From Sialis fuliginosa (lineage: Eukaryota > Arthropoda > Insecta > Megaloptera > Sialidae): a stretch of 64,000 nucleotides of DNA. The position numbers and the translations under genes were made by a program. This document shows, piece after piece, positions 32,292 to 43,593 of this stretch; position 1 is the first letter of the stretch; every line of letters starts with the position of its first letter. The notes beneath the pieces were generated by a model. It made no database searches, was not told the origin of the DNA, and was given only the letters and a program-made list of their open reading frames with translations. The stretch is from positions 32,063,098 through 32,127,097 of the forward strand of contig OY540812.1 of the NCBI GenBank assembly GCA_961205875.1. The letters run 5' to 3'.

Positions 32292-32831
32292 GAACAAAGT
32301 ATATTTCTGTATATTTTGTATCATATAATCTTCTACAAGAACCCAACTCAGGAAAAAATTCATGAACAAAAAAATACTTGATAAAAATCGGTGGGTCCAC
32401 GGGCTCCATACACCCCTGGTCTAAATTATTATTATTTGATACTGGAAATCGATAACATTTATTAATATCAAAGCCTGTATCAAATTTCATAACTGTAGCA
32501 TAATGGGTTCTCTAGAAATTAAATAAAAACTAATTTTGGGTTAAATCTTCGAAGGTCTGTAGCTCCCTCACGAAGAATTTCCGGACACATGTTCATATAA
32601 ACTTTTTTGCTTAAAATATTTTTCTCAATCCACGGTTCAAGTTTGTTCCTCCTGATATGACTCATATATATCTATGAATATTTTTAATGTTCAGGGCCAA
32701 GAATGAAATAGTTACACTCCTGTTTAAAAAAAGGGCAAGTATAGTCCAAACCTGTTTCTATCTCTTTCTTTTAACACGACTCTGTTTTCGAGTCAGATAC
32801 GTGGTCCATTCTCTATGTCTATGGTCTCGAT

Positions 32832-34135
32832 CAGATACATATAAAAGAATATACTACTGAGCATAGAAAGAGAGGTGTCGGTCTCACACTGGAAGATAGA
32901 AGATGTTTTTTTAATTTTTATTTTATTAAGATAGAAGATGTTAAATGAGATGGTGTGATTTGCGCATGTTCTTTAATACTTGAGCATGATTGGTTGTTTT
33001 GCTGCATATGGCGTTATAATCCTATAGTGAAATATAGTGAAAAAGAACATAATTGATGAGAAAATGAAACAAACATTCATAAATTAAAGAAAAATTGAAA
33101 ATAATAAGCGGCTATTTTAAAATAAGTAACGTGAATTGTTTATGAATATTATATTTATAAACATTTTGAATTAACTGCGGAAATTTCTTAACTTATGAGA
33201 CAGATATACATACTTTTTTCCAATAATGCTATCACCTAGTCATGGAGACATGTTTATATCATTGCTTGTATGGGGAATGCGCGATGTAGTCTTATTATAT
33301 GGTCTCGATGGTAGTGATGCGTTCAGTGGTAAACATTGAAACTAACTCAAACCTAACTTAACCAGTGTTTAGTAAACAATTAAATCTGTGATTATATAAG
33401 TAATTTTAATAATTAGAGTATTTAATTTATTTTATAAAGAAAATAAATATAACTAATGAAAAATATGAAAAATACCTCGGAAATGGCTGGTGCATGGTTT
33501 TCTTCAAAAAAATCTACAAATAAAATAAACTGTTGCGTATAGGTAAAGTTATTTCTTATTTTATTAAATTAAAAGCCTAATTAGTAAAACGCTTAAGAAT
33601 ATTATTCATGCATAAAAATAAATATACACTATTTTCAATAAATAAGTGAATTTACAATAATATTGATTTCAGTTTGAAGTGCTTACAACAGTAGAAACAA
33701 TCAAAAACTACAGCTGAAGAAAATCTCTAAAGTCCTTTAGTTTCATAATAAAAGAGAACTTGTGACATAAAAATATCGAATAAATTAATTAAACACGTTC
33801 TTAAAACTATTAACTGACAGCTAACCCGGTAGGAATAGTTCATTTTTTCACTACATGGTGGCGTACGATCCAATAACAAAATAAATAGGGTTGCACGCTA
33901 AGACGATACTTTTGTTTGTTTATTACACACGAATAAACGGAAAAAATATTTTATAAAAAAGACGATACTTCAGTTCTGAAACCCCAGAAGATACAAGGCT
34001 CTCCTAACTCTTGTTTCATGTGCAGCCCTAGAAATAAATAAAATAAGAAATATTGAACAAAAAAATATTTCGGATAAAAGATTTTTATTTTTTCACGTAG
34101 AATCAAATTCTTAAAATAAAATATCTGCCATGGGA
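32832..34135. other. AT-rich non-coding stretch
   Basis: No gene recognised; a 62-codon minus frame near 33951-34139 has no motif. Confidence 0.3.
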
Positions 34136-34960
34136 ACATGGGACTTTCTTATACGTAATCCTGACAGTGAACAGTGTACGTGATTCTTAAATTATTAAAA
34201 CAAATTTCTGACAAAGTAATAAAAGATAAAATAAAATGAATGGGACATAAACTGTAGATAATATTATTCTCTACATTATGTTTCAAATGATTTTTTGCCG
34301 AAAACGGATGTTCACTTTTGTCAATTTTTGAATTTTCGAATTATTTTTGAAGTAAAAAAATTTGTTTTAGATAAAAAATGTCGAGTATGTTATTATCACA
34401 TTTATGATTTAGTCAGAAAGAATTTTTTTAAATAATTATTTAGAATCATCCACACTATTCACTCTCAGTATTACGTATAACAAAGTCTTCTCTATTATGA
34501 ACCATTAGAATTATAGTAAAATTTGTTTTTCCGAAAAAACGAATAGAACATAAATTATAGATAATAACAGATAATACCTACAATTTTTAACTGGATCATT
34601 TTTCTCTAATTCGCAATGTTTCAAAGTAATTCGAAAAATTTAAAAATCGACGTAGGTAAACATCCGTATCCGGTTCAAAAATCGTTTTAAAAATAGGACG
34701 TTTTCTTCCCAGACAAAAATTAATCTTAAATATAAAATTTCACCCTTCTACGATTTGTCGTATTTGAGTTACAGCGCTTACAGACCAACCGACAGACGGA
34801 CACAAAAATCATGGTGAAAATAGTCAGAACGGATTCAGGGAAGGTCAAAACGGATAATTCCATCAAAATCCGAATTTTGAAAAAAATCGGCTTCACTATA
34901 CTATAATATTGTATATTTCATATGCACGGTATAAGAAAGTAAAATGAAGGTTCTCATTTT
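34136..34960. repeat. Dispersed repeat related to 41575-41950
   Basis: Shared landmarks with 41575-41950 are 'GTGAACAGTGTACG', 'ATGAATGGGACATAAA', 'GATTTGTCGTATTTGAGTTA', 'CAGACCAACCGACAGACG' and 'GAAAGTAAAA'. There is an internal duplication ('GAACATAAATTATAGATAAT' near 34548 and 'GGGACATAAACTGTAGATAA' near 34243). Non-coding, class unknown. Confidence 0.55.
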
Positions 34961-35450
34961 TTTAAATACAAAAAAAAAACTCCTATATAAATAATCATAT
35001 TACCCCTCCAAACTTTTCGTAAAAAAAATTGTTTTATTTTGAACACCCAATTTATGTGATTGAAATCTTAATTAATTTGCATTACTGTCTTATTTAGTAG
35101 ATACACACTAAATTACTGTAACTGTGGCCACAGTAAATTTTACGACGATAGCCTAATCTCAATTTTGCATCATCACGAAATGTAATTTATATGTAAACTG
35201 GTCACAATTTAAGAAAGACTCCGATCTTAAGATAGCCGAGATTACAATTTTACTGCGTCTCTATTAGTTGTGCAAATAATAAAAAAAGAGTATTAAAAAA
35301 TACTTATTTGCAGCTTAAATTTTTTTTATATCTACAACTAATGTCTGATACAATAATACAAAAATTAATAAAACTTGTAAGCTAACTTGAACGTGGTATC
35401 AAACTTAAATGACAGTTTCATGACATTTATTTAAAAAAAAAATACTGAAA
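34961..35450. other. AT-rich non-coding stretch
   Basis: It contains a 12-bp palindrome CTGTGGCCACAG near 35122. No gene recognised. Confidence 0.3.
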
Positions 35451-35806
35451 AGTATATAATAATTAAATTTAACAGTTTTTGAAGTCGGTTTTATTTTTTC
35501 TTTCTTAAAAAGATTTCTATTGGCTTGGCACCGACTTCATAAATTGTTAAATTAACTTTTTATATACTTTTCAGTTATTTTTGTGTTTTATTTTTTCTTA
35601 ATTTTAATTTTTAATTTTGAGTGGCGTATCTTTGAAGTCCATGGTCAGATTCTGATAAAATTTAAATGGGACCACCTCGAGAGTACACTCTTTCAAATAA
35701 ACAAAAATCATCCAAATCGGTTTATATTTTTACGAACATATGTACGTAAAAAATATATATTGTTGAATTGAGAATCTTCTCCTTTTTTGAAGTCGGTTAA
35801 AAATGA
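35451..35806 (+). repeat. AAGTCGGTTTTATT / GAGTGGCGTATC family, fuller copy
   Basis: It begins 'AACAGTTTTTGAAGTCGGTT' and ends 'TTTTTTGAAGTCGGTTAAAA', with internal 'TTGGCACCGACTTCATAAAT', 'GAGTGGCGTATCTTTGAAGT', 'CAGATTCTGATAAAATTTAA' and 'TTGAATTGAGAATCTTC'. Copies are at 8075, 44800 and 56090. It is likely a SINE/MITE-scale dispersed repeat; non-coding. Confidence 0.6.
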
Positions 35807-36555
35807 CAAATGTCATCAAGTATGTTTTAGTAATTAAAAAAAATCATATCACAGAATTAACTCAAATTATTTCAATGTGTTTGTTAACTAACAGATTTTA
35901 TTAAATTTCTTTTTAATACTATAACATACGAACGATTAACATTTCTAAATCAACGGGATGCGGTAGTTTTGACCGCATATAAAAAATAGGTCTTATCGTA
36001 AATGGAATATATCGATAAACTAATAATTAATTTTTTATTTAATCAAATAATATTATTAATATTTCCATATAGGGTGAACGAAAACGAACGTATTAATGCC
36101 ATGGTCGAAATGTGGTTATATTATAATGTATTTTGTTTTATGTAAATAATTCTGATGCAAATAAAAACACGAATTAATGATATTATTTGAAAGATGTAAG
36201 TTTTTTTTAGATTGCAGACAATTTAATCCAATTAAACATTTGTTCAATTTCATGCGATAAACAGTAAAATATTTTTATATTATTCATGAAATAGAATATC
36301 TATAAAATTAATGGCTATTTTGATATATATTTTTATTGATATTTTATTGAAATTTCTGCAATATTTTTAATATAAAATTCCTCTTTATGGGCAACGTTAC
36401 AGTCATGAAAAAAAATCCGGTTTTTAAATCAATTAATAATATGTCTTTTATGATTCCTTTTTGTTTACAGTTCTTTGACATAGTTACTATAAAATAAACA
36501 TTACTGGAAAATGGAGAAACTGTGATTTCTTAGTCACAAAACTAAAATTGTTAAT
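35807..36555. other. AT-rich non-coding stretch
   Basis: No gene or element ends recognised. Confidence 0.3.
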
Positions 36556-36560
36556 ATTAG

Positions 36561-36604
36561 GCTCCTGATGAGGACTCCTTATGAAGTCGAAACACGTGTC
36601 GAGT
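36561..36604 (+). ncRNA. Hammerhead-ribozyme-like motif (Penelope-type, short stem III)
   Basis: All core blocks occur in order: stem I strand GCTC (36561-36564), CTGATGA (36565-36571), a stem II hairpin with GACT/AGTC arms (36573-36576 and 36585-36588), GAAA (36589-36592), a two-pair stem III with ACGT loop (36593-36599), UC (cleavage after C36600), then GAGT (36601-36604), which pairs with the first strand allowing one G-U. One unpaired G36572 separates CTGATGA from stem II, a deviation from the consensus. Hammerheads with such minimal stem III are known from Penelope-like retroelements. No reverse transcriptase or GIY-YIG sequence is nearby, so this is a solo remnant. Confidence 0.55.
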
Positions 36605-36704
36605 GACATTGTTTTATTGTGATTAAGGTGTATGTTTATATTTATAGTTAAAATAAAAATAGCATTTAATTGTCGATTTTAATATAAAAAATCTCTTATG
36701 CCCG

Positions 36705-36985
36705 ATATTATAAAGAATTTGTTTGAGTGCAAAAACAAATTAACTTCCAGCTAACGCTATCTGCTAGATGTCAAATTGTTATGAAATTGCTCGATATTTT
36801 AAAACAGTGGTAATAAATGTATAATAATTTAAATGCTATGCATTTTATGAAGTATACTTGGCAACACTTATTTTAAGTCACTGATTGTAGTTATCACGCA
36901 TGCATCAAGGTTATCATATGTACGATTTCATTCGCTACACTTATGAGTGTGTTGTCATTTATATTCAGTGCATAGCAAATAATGT
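36705..36985. mobile_element. GGTATTATAAA..GAGC MITE family, copy 1
   Basis: The left end is 'GCCCGATATTATAAAGAATT'. The interior shares 'GCTAACGCTATCTGC', 'AATTGCTCGATATTTTA' and 'ACGCATGCATCAAGGTTATC' with the copy at 56825-57060. The right end is degraded. Non-coding. Confidence 0.55.
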
Positions 36986-37021
36986 TAGTGGCCTAAGTGC
37001 AGGAGCCTCCCCCCCCCCAAT

Positions 37022-37299
37022 CTATATCATGAACTCATGTTACTAATAAAACAACTACCTATTTATTAAATAATTAAGAAAGTACACTTTTTTGATAGTC
37101 TGCTGTTTATTTGTCCACTATTTTTAAACAAAATGATCAATTATAATCAAGTTACACTGTAAGACAGTTAAATGTATATTTAGATTAATATCTAGTTACG
37201 ACAGTAATCAAACATCAACGGATATTTCTATTTCTGTACATTTAATTTTAAAATGTTCACCATTGGGGTGTTGTCCCAGACTGGTGCCAGTAACTTATT
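37022..37299. mobile_element. TAAGGTACTGGCACCAGTCT family, copy F (left end missing)
   Basis: It retains 'GAACTCATGTTACTAATAAA' and the right end 'CAGACTGGTGCCAGTAACTT'. The middle is shortened. A C8 run directly precedes it at 37011-37018. Confidence 0.6.
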
Positions 37300-38077
37300 T
37301 AAATGTTGTATTAAACATAGTTTAGGTATGTTAAAGTAATAGGAACTAATAAAAATTAAAAAAGATTAAAGAAATATCTTGGAAATATTATTTAAAACAA
37401 AGAACTTATTTATTAAATGCATGAAAAATAAAATAATTGGTTTAAAATTTCATTCTAATATTATTATATTATAGTTACCATCTAAACACCATAAAAAATA
37501 CACAATAAAAATAAAAAATATCATTTTTTCCCCCTCTCTCCAAACTGACATGAGTAACTTTTGTCTGAAAAGTTTTTCTGTAAATAGCTTACTTTTCGAA
37601 ATAAAATTAAAAATTAAAAATATTATGATATTTCTCCCTCCCCCTTCCAAACTGAGTATTTTTTGTTTAAAAAGTTTTTCTGTGGGCAGCTTACTTTTCG
37701 AAATAAAAATTGGTAACGTTTCATTAAGAACACTCGGTGTTTTGACCCAATGCAATTTTTGTTCTTTTTAATTAATAATTGAATAATAAGTAAAATATTA
37801 TTTTCTTTGTTTTTCTGAAAATTACCCCACTAATGAAGTATTCTGGTACCAAAATTACCTAATCGACCGAAAATTGGATTCTATTGTTCACTTAATGGCA
37901 CTTCTACGAGTTTTATGTTAAAATTACTTGATACAAAATTCATACAATGTTTGCTCGTTTTATTATAATGCAATTTACATTGACCGTGAGAATTAAATAA
38001 CGAATATACAGGATGATTCAAAACGTAAGGTACTACATTCGAGTGATAGTAGAAAGAAATAAGACAGTTTTTAGGGT
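37300..38077. other. Non-coding stretch with a two-copy ~102-bp tandem repeat
   Basis: 'CCAAACTGA', 'AAAAGTTTTTCTGT' and 'GCTTACTTTTCGAAATAAAA' recur with ~102-bp spacing (the last at 37587 and 37689), each after a CCCTCCCCC-like tract. Opposite-strand frames of 73 and 101 codons cross this repeat and are not supported as genes. Confidence 0.45.
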
Positions 38078-38475
38078 TTCGAAGAAACCCTATTAATCTC
38101 ACTTTGTCGTTCGTCCTTTTCACTCAAAGCTAAATAGCTCGTAAACTATACAAGCTAGAAACTTGAAATTTTTACTGAACATGTAAAATGACACCCTCTA
38201 GTAAAAGATGTACAAATTTATTGAATAAATAATTTTTCAGGAGAGGGCAAAAAAAATATTTTTTTTATACCAAGGCATGTGGCACGTTAAAATGTATAAC
38301 CAAACAAGCGGAATTTGACCCTTTTTTTATTTTTTTTCTAAATCAAAAATGGTACCTGTAGGGGGCTTTAAAGCAAATCCAAAAAAACAAAAAAATTGTA
38401 TACCAGTCAAAATGTACATCTCAATTAGTAGAATTTGACCATATTTTTAATTTTTTTTCTAACTCAAAAATGGCC
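38078..38475. repeat. GGGTTCCGAAGAAACCC dispersed repeat, shorter copy
   Basis: It starts 'AGGGTTTCGAAGAAACCCTA' and follows the 9456 copy through 'AATGGTACCTGTAGGGGGCT' and 'AATTAGTAGAATTTGACCAT'. It lacks the (GTCC)n expansion and stops near 38475. Confidence 0.6.
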
Positions 38476-39488
38476 ACATAATATTATTTAAACGCCATGA
38501 TTGATTATCAAGCGATTAAAAAAAAAAGATTTTTTGGGAGATTCTCATCTTCTTTTTCTATAAATTAAGTGTACAATTTTTTTTAACTGTCAAGATTTAA
38601 AAATTGATCTTGGCTTCTGGATGTAAGCCGCGTCGATTTGGTCGTTTTTTTGGGGGTACTAGAAAGATTTTTTTAGGAGGTGTGCTAGGTAGTTTTTTTT
38701 TGGGGGGGGGGGGGTAATTTTATTTATTTTATTTTGTTTTAATAATAATAAGTTTATTGCAATTAAAACATTTTTTTAATTAAAAAAATTATTAAATTAA
38801 TTTTATAATGTTCATTAATAACTTTTCACTGGTCTATCTACATTATTTGTCAAATAAAGTTTGAACACCATGTGTGGATGATCTATATATTTAAGATATT
38901 CACAAACATAACAAATATTTGTCATATCTACATCACCAAAACGCATCACCATGTGAAGTGCCGCCTTAATGCTCGTACATACATAAGTAGATACACATAC
39001 CCATTTTTTATGCAGATAATCATTTTTATAATTTTTTAAATTTTCATTTCTTTACGTAATGTTTTGAACCATCCTATATATAAATACGTATTTATAAACA
39101 TAGAAATTTTGGGGGTAAATACGATGTTAAAATAAATATAAATAACAGATTGGTGGCGGTATTTGTTTGCATTATAATGCGGAACGAACGATGAAAAAGC
39201 TGTCATTCAGTAAATTAAATTCTTGTCCACATCTTATTCATTATTCATCCAGCATCCGCTCACGTCTCAACTAAACGACTCAACTAACCTATATATAAAT
39301 AGGGACGTGCTACGTTTTAAACAACACACTTCAATTAAACGATATAATATGTTCATTATAAATATTATTTATACATATTTGCTTTTTTATGTATCATTAT
39401 AATTATATACCACATTAATTTAAAATAATAATTTTTTATATTAATATCAACTACAAAACCCACATTTCAGAATTTATATTTTCATGTA
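38476..39488. other. AT-rich non-coding stretch
   Basis: A G12-type run with flanking T-run lies at 38690-38715. No gene recognised. Confidence 0.3.
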
Positions 39489-39489
39489 A

Positions 39490-40211
39490 TAAGGTACCGG
39501 CACTAGTCTTGGCCACTAAGAGTTGGGATTGATGGGCTTCTTTTTTGTAATTCTCATGTAGGTACTGTTCTTACAAAACGAGTACCTCTTTATTAAATCA
39601 ATTTAATTACGAAAGTCCACAATTAAAGTTTGTTCTTTAAATATTAGCCTTTTATTTTGGTTATGTTTTTTCTCCAGTAATGGACAAAGTAAAACCAGTA
39701 ATTGACATTCAGTGATGGATACTTGCCAATGATTACAAAAGTACTACGACACAAAAGTTATAAAATAAAGAATCGTAAAATTTGAGATAATATAAAGTAG
39801 ATGCTATGATATTATAATATTATAGACCGACAAAAAATATTTTTGTTCTATTGTCTCTACTTCAATAAGTGAATTGCTCCATCACGTCAGATTTTTGTGA
39901 TAACCTAATCTAAAAGTGCCAAAATAGCGGTCTGGCAATGTTTAAGAATTTATTACCAAGTAGGTAATTTTTATTAAAGTTTTCGGTCACGGTAAAAAAT
40001 AATACTATCTTATTATTAGTTTAAATGCCCACCATTTTGGCACCCATTGGCCGATTACCATCAAATTAAATTGTTTTACAGTTAAATGTCTATAGTTTAT
40101 GATTGATTAATGGCAGTAATCAAATATCAACAAATATTTATAATTTAGTACATTTAATTAAACATGTATCCAACAATGGAGTATTGTCCAAGACTGATGC
40201 CAGTACCTTAT
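39490..40211. mobile_element. TAAGGTACTGGCACCAGTCT family, copy G, with internal insert
   Basis: The left end is 'TAAGGTACCGGCACTAGTCT' and the right end 'AAGACTGATGCCAGTACCTT'. Family interior is present, but 39825-40005 holds ~180 bp not found in other copies ('GACCGACAAAAAATATTTTT', 'CTCCATCACGTCAGATTTTT'). This is presumably a younger insertion. Non-coding. Confidence 0.65.
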
Positions 40212-40439
40212 AAAAATATCCATTCTGGAGTTCCATCAATGTATTGTCTATTTTCATCATGACGTGTGTCTATCTTGAAATACTGCAACTCAAAAACGAC
40301 AGCACAAAGAAGGGTAAACTTTAATATTTAATGCATAGAATTTGTATAAGCTTCAGAAGAAAACAAAAATTGTTCTTATTTTTTTTAAAACAAAAAAAGA
40401 ATCGATTTTTAAATTATATTTAACATAGTTCTTAATAAA

Positions 40440-40710
40440 AAAAAACATCTGCCAAGTAAATGCAGTGCTTCCTCGTGCTAAATTCACCAAAGTGTTCAGA
40501 TAAATTATCTGGCATTCGTTAATGGTTTAATTTTATACAATTTTACAAAAAAATATATTTTAGTATTTTTCATAAGACGCACCTGATTATTTTTTCGTAT
40601 ATTTTTAATTTTTTGACAAACGTTAAAATAACATTTCAAACGTAAGAATGATATTTAAGATGTCAAAATAAATAGTAATTAAAAACAACAACAAATGGCG
40701 GTTTTTAAAT
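40440..40710. repeat. Repeat shared with 41955-42265
   Basis: 'AAGTAAATGCAGTGCTTCCT', 'CGTGCTAAATTCACCAAA' and 'TTTTTAATTTTTTGACAAAC' recur in 41955-42265 in the same order. Both blocks are followed by the 'TAAAT(A/C)TTTGTAAG(G/A)GA' start of the 1-475 repeat type, so the two may form one larger element. Confidence 0.5.
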
Positions 40711-41160
40711 TGAGATAAATATTTGTAAGGGAACATTTTACAACAAACGTAGGTAACCTATATTATAGGAAATTGAATGCTCTACAAAAAAAATTCTATA
40801 ATATATCTTGCTATATCTTGAAATATCAATATCAATATATCTAATATATCTTGAGATATCTTGAAACAATAAATATTTTTGGATGTCATCCCTCCCTCCC
40901 CTCTACACACGATTTTGATGATTTTGAAATGGGACCGTACTCAAGCCAGTTCCAACCATCCAACAAAGTTTCATTAATATCGGTTCAGTGGTTCATGAGT
41001 TATGTGTGTTACGAGTATTCACTCGACAGACACACAAACAGACAGACACGGAACGAAAAGTGTTTGTCTTAACCTGAAACGGAAATATCAAGTTAAAATT
41101 TTGAAATCGAAGAACAATTTTTTTCACAAAGCTTCTTCGATATTGCGAGGAAGTAAAAAA
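40711..41160. repeat. Dispersed repeat, copy 2 of the 1-475 family
   Basis: It aligns with 1-475 through 'ACACGATTTTGATGATTTTG', 'AATATCGGTTCAGTGGTTCA', 'GGAACGAAAAGTGTTTGTCT' and the tail 'CGATATTGCGAGGAAGTAAA'. A variant near 40800-40865 has a short AATATATCTTG expansion. Non-coding. Confidence 0.65.
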
Positions 41161-41574
41161 TTTCAGAATAAATGTGCAGAGAGCGTTATTGTCTATGATT
41201 TATGTTCCATTCATTTTTTCGTATCTCTATAATAATTTAGAAAGATTGTATTTCTAGGTATAAATAATTTACACACACTACGTATAAGAAAGTTCCATGG
41301 TACTCCCAAGAAATTAAGGCATTACATCTTCACCATCTTCGATGATGGTTTAATAATATCGCAATTTCATTTTTATACAATTTAATTAGAAAATATCATT
41401 TATAATTTTTTTAAATACGTGTCTGACCTAATTAGCCGATTTTAATTGATAGTTTAAGTACGTCAATATCACCACTTCCTTTGATATTTTTATTGTATAT
41501 TTTATTACAAAATATCAATTTTAAATTATCAATGAAAGTATTTAACTAATTAGGTATATTTGATGTCTTAAAAA

Positions 41575-42265
41575 TTTTGTAAATATAAAAAATGACTTTC
41601 TTATAAGTAGTATTGAGAGTGAACAGTGTACGTTTTTCTAATTTTATTAAAATAATATATTTCTGGTGAACTATAAAAAAAATGAATGAAACATAAATTA
41701 TACGTAGACAATAATACTTTCTATAACTTATATCTGTAGTAGTTATTGCTTGTTCGCACCGATTCAAAAATTATTTCGAAAATTTCACTTTTCTATGATT
41801 TGTTCTTGTTGAGTTACAAAGTCTACAGACCAACAGACAGACACACAGACATTATAGTGATAATAGAATGGATTCTGAGAACATCAAAAAGTTAATTTTC
41901 ATAGAAACTCAAATTAAAAAAATTATGACAGTAAAAGAAAGTAAAAATTTAATTCAGTTAGTAAGTAAATGCACAGTGTTTCCTCGTGCTAAATTCACCA
42001 AAGGTAGTTAATTATCGAACAATTTTAATAAATACCGATAAAGTGATCAAATAAACTACCTGCCATTGGTTAACGTTAACCATTTAATTTTTATACAATT
42101 TTATTTAAAAATATTTATTTCACATTTTTCTTATAATTTATTTATTCGTATATTTTTAATTGTTTGACAATTTTAATCTAAATATAAATTTTTCTACTAT
42201 GCAAACGTCAAAATGACATTTTATATGTCAAAGTAAATAGCGATAAATCTTTGTAAGAGATTACA
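41575..42265. repeat. Composite repeat block (relatives at 34136-34960 and 40440-40710)
   Basis: The first part (41575-41950) matches the 34.1-34.9 kb repeat; the second (41955-42265) matches 40440-40710. Short frames here are not gene-like. Confidence 0.5.
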
Positions 42266-42535
42266 TATAGAAACAAAACAAATTATTAATATAATATTTG
42301 TACATTATACATACAGCTTATAACATTAATTTTTATACCGTTTTGAAACAAATTTCACGAAATAACAATTCATACATTTAAACAAAGAAAAATAATAGCG
42401 GACAGTTAAAAAAAGGATAATACCGTTAACAATGTGTGCATAGTAAAAACAAACCATTATTCCATTGTTTACACGTGTATATATACAATATACATACGTC
42501 TGTCTACAAAATGTGTAATCGGGACCAGTGAGGCC

Positions 42536-43001
42536 ATGAACGGTGATGACATTGCTAACACTTTGGAAAGTGGCGGGGGAAACGTTAACAAAAACGGGGC
42601 AAAGTTATCAAGTGAAGTCGACAGTACAGATACAGAAAAAAATTGTGAAAGTGGCGAACAAAATGGCAAAAAAAGTGGCGAGAATCAAATAAGTGGCAAA
42701 AAAGAAATTTGTGATAGTGATGAAATACAGAGTGAAAATACAGGCAGAATTTGCGAAAGTGACCAAGGACAGATAAGTGGCAAAAAAATCAGTGGCGAAG
42801 TAGGTAATCTGAGGTTAGATGAGTTAAGTAGTGATGTTAATGTGTTTAAAGATTTGGTCCATAAGTGCCACAGTGATCCTGGAGGCGATGTTACCGGACA
42901 ATTGGCTGGACCCTCTTGTAAAACCGTTAGACAGTATCGCTCGGGTGGCGGACATACCCGCAAATGCGTCCTCACTTTAGATGGATATTCGTATGTTATT
43001 G
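42536..43001 (+). CDS. Putative first coding exon of a host or domesticated gene, function unknown
   Basis: From the ATG at 42536 (context GGCCATGA) there are 155 open codons, leading into a strong splice donor G|GTGAGT at 43001/43002 (phase 1). I prefer this ATG because the upstream part of the frame has no ATG and looks non-coding. The protein is hydrophilic and Ser/Gly/Glu/Lys-rich, with an irregular internal repeat (GENQISGKKEIC, DQGQISGKKISG). Its last residues, RKCVLTLDGYSYVI, resemble the start of a FLYWCH-type zinc finger (GxxxLVLDGYxY); this is weak because the Cys/His part would lie in a later exon that I cannot see. FLYWCH also occurs in Mutator-like transposons, so an element origin is possible. 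GC content is higher than the surroundings. Confidence 0.45.
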
Positions 43002-43067
43002 GTGAGTTTATATTATTTAGTTTATAATAATATCCAATTATAACATATATGTACATTATAATTATGA

Positions 43068-43322
43068 GGAGGTGAGTTCCAACACTTGTTCGTTGCATTT
43101 TAAAAAATAATCGAAATGTAGTGGATTATAAAAGAATTTTTGGCATTTTTTTCATATTATAATGTCAGTTTTGAGCATAACTCACTCAATTATAATATGA
43201 TTGAGCGAGTTTTACTAAAAACTGACATTACAATATGAAAAAATGGCAAAAATTCTTTCAAAATCCACTGCATCTCGATTATTTTTTAAAATGGAACGAA
43301 CGAGTTTTGTAATTCACCTGCT
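43068..43322. repeat. Long hairpin, ~120-bp arms
   Basis: The left arm starts 'GAGGAGGTGAGTTCCAACAC'; the right arm ends 'GTAATTCACCTGCTCAG'. They are inverted complements over about 120 bp with roughly 10% mismatch, including 'TTTTAAAAAATAATCGA' on both sides, and leave only a small loop near 43190. If the 42536 exon is real, this lies in its first intron, 66 bases after the donor. It may be an independent MITE. Confidence 0.75.
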
Positions 43323-43590
43323 CAGATCTACTATGTGGTTTTTAATTAACCTGTTTTTTACGGGAGGGGCCGGGGAGTCGTTCAGTGCAAGGTAGACCGA
43401 ATTATATTCATATTATTATTTTTGAATCCCAAGTTTTGATATCTGTATATTTAATAACATTCATAGCTAGTTCCAGGGGTAATTTTAGTGTGTAGTTGTA
43501 ACTTGTTTCTGCAGTTCCAAAAATGAAAACTGAAGTTGTAAAAGCTAATTTCTCTAGTGGAAGTAGAAATAAAAATATAAAAAAGTGTAA
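43323..43590. other. Non-coding stretch
   Basis: A GC-rich 'GGGAGGGGCCGGGGAGTCG' segment is at 43362-43380. Nothing else recognised. Confidence 0.3.
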
Positions 43591-43593
43591 TGC

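Larger units (their letters stand above)
27183..32670. mobile_element. Fold-back element (~1.18 kb) split by a Jockey-like insertion
   Basis: The left arm (27183-~27700) starts 'ACAGGGTGAGTCATATCAGG'. The right arm (to ~32670) is its inverted complement, ending 'CCTGATATGACTCATATA'. Each arm is roughly 500 bp, with a ~120-bp central loop near 27712-27830. Removing the retrotransposon and one copy of its 287-bp duplication leaves about 1180 bp, the length of the uninterrupted relative at 46476-47640, whose loop is in opposite orientation. Arm frames of 97 and 88 codons (27363-27656 plus; 32224-32490 minus) are mirror images. The relative at 46.7 kb has a stop in that frame, so they are not genes. 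Confidence 0.8.
26764..32831. mobile_element. Outer TIR element with 8-bp target duplication, carrying nested insertions
   Basis: The element spans 26772-32823. It starts CATAGACATAGAGAATGGAC and ends with the exact inverted complement GTCCATTCTCTATGTCTATG. GTCTCGAT lies directly outside each end (26764-26771 and 32824-32831), an 8-bp duplication as made by hAT transposases. Removing the fold-back element (about 27183-32670) leaves only ~560 bp of its own sequence, with no ORF. It was therefore a MITE that later received insertions. Subterminal regions on both sides contain AG-rich tracts in inverted orientation (GAGAGAGAGAG on the left). Confidence 0.8.
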
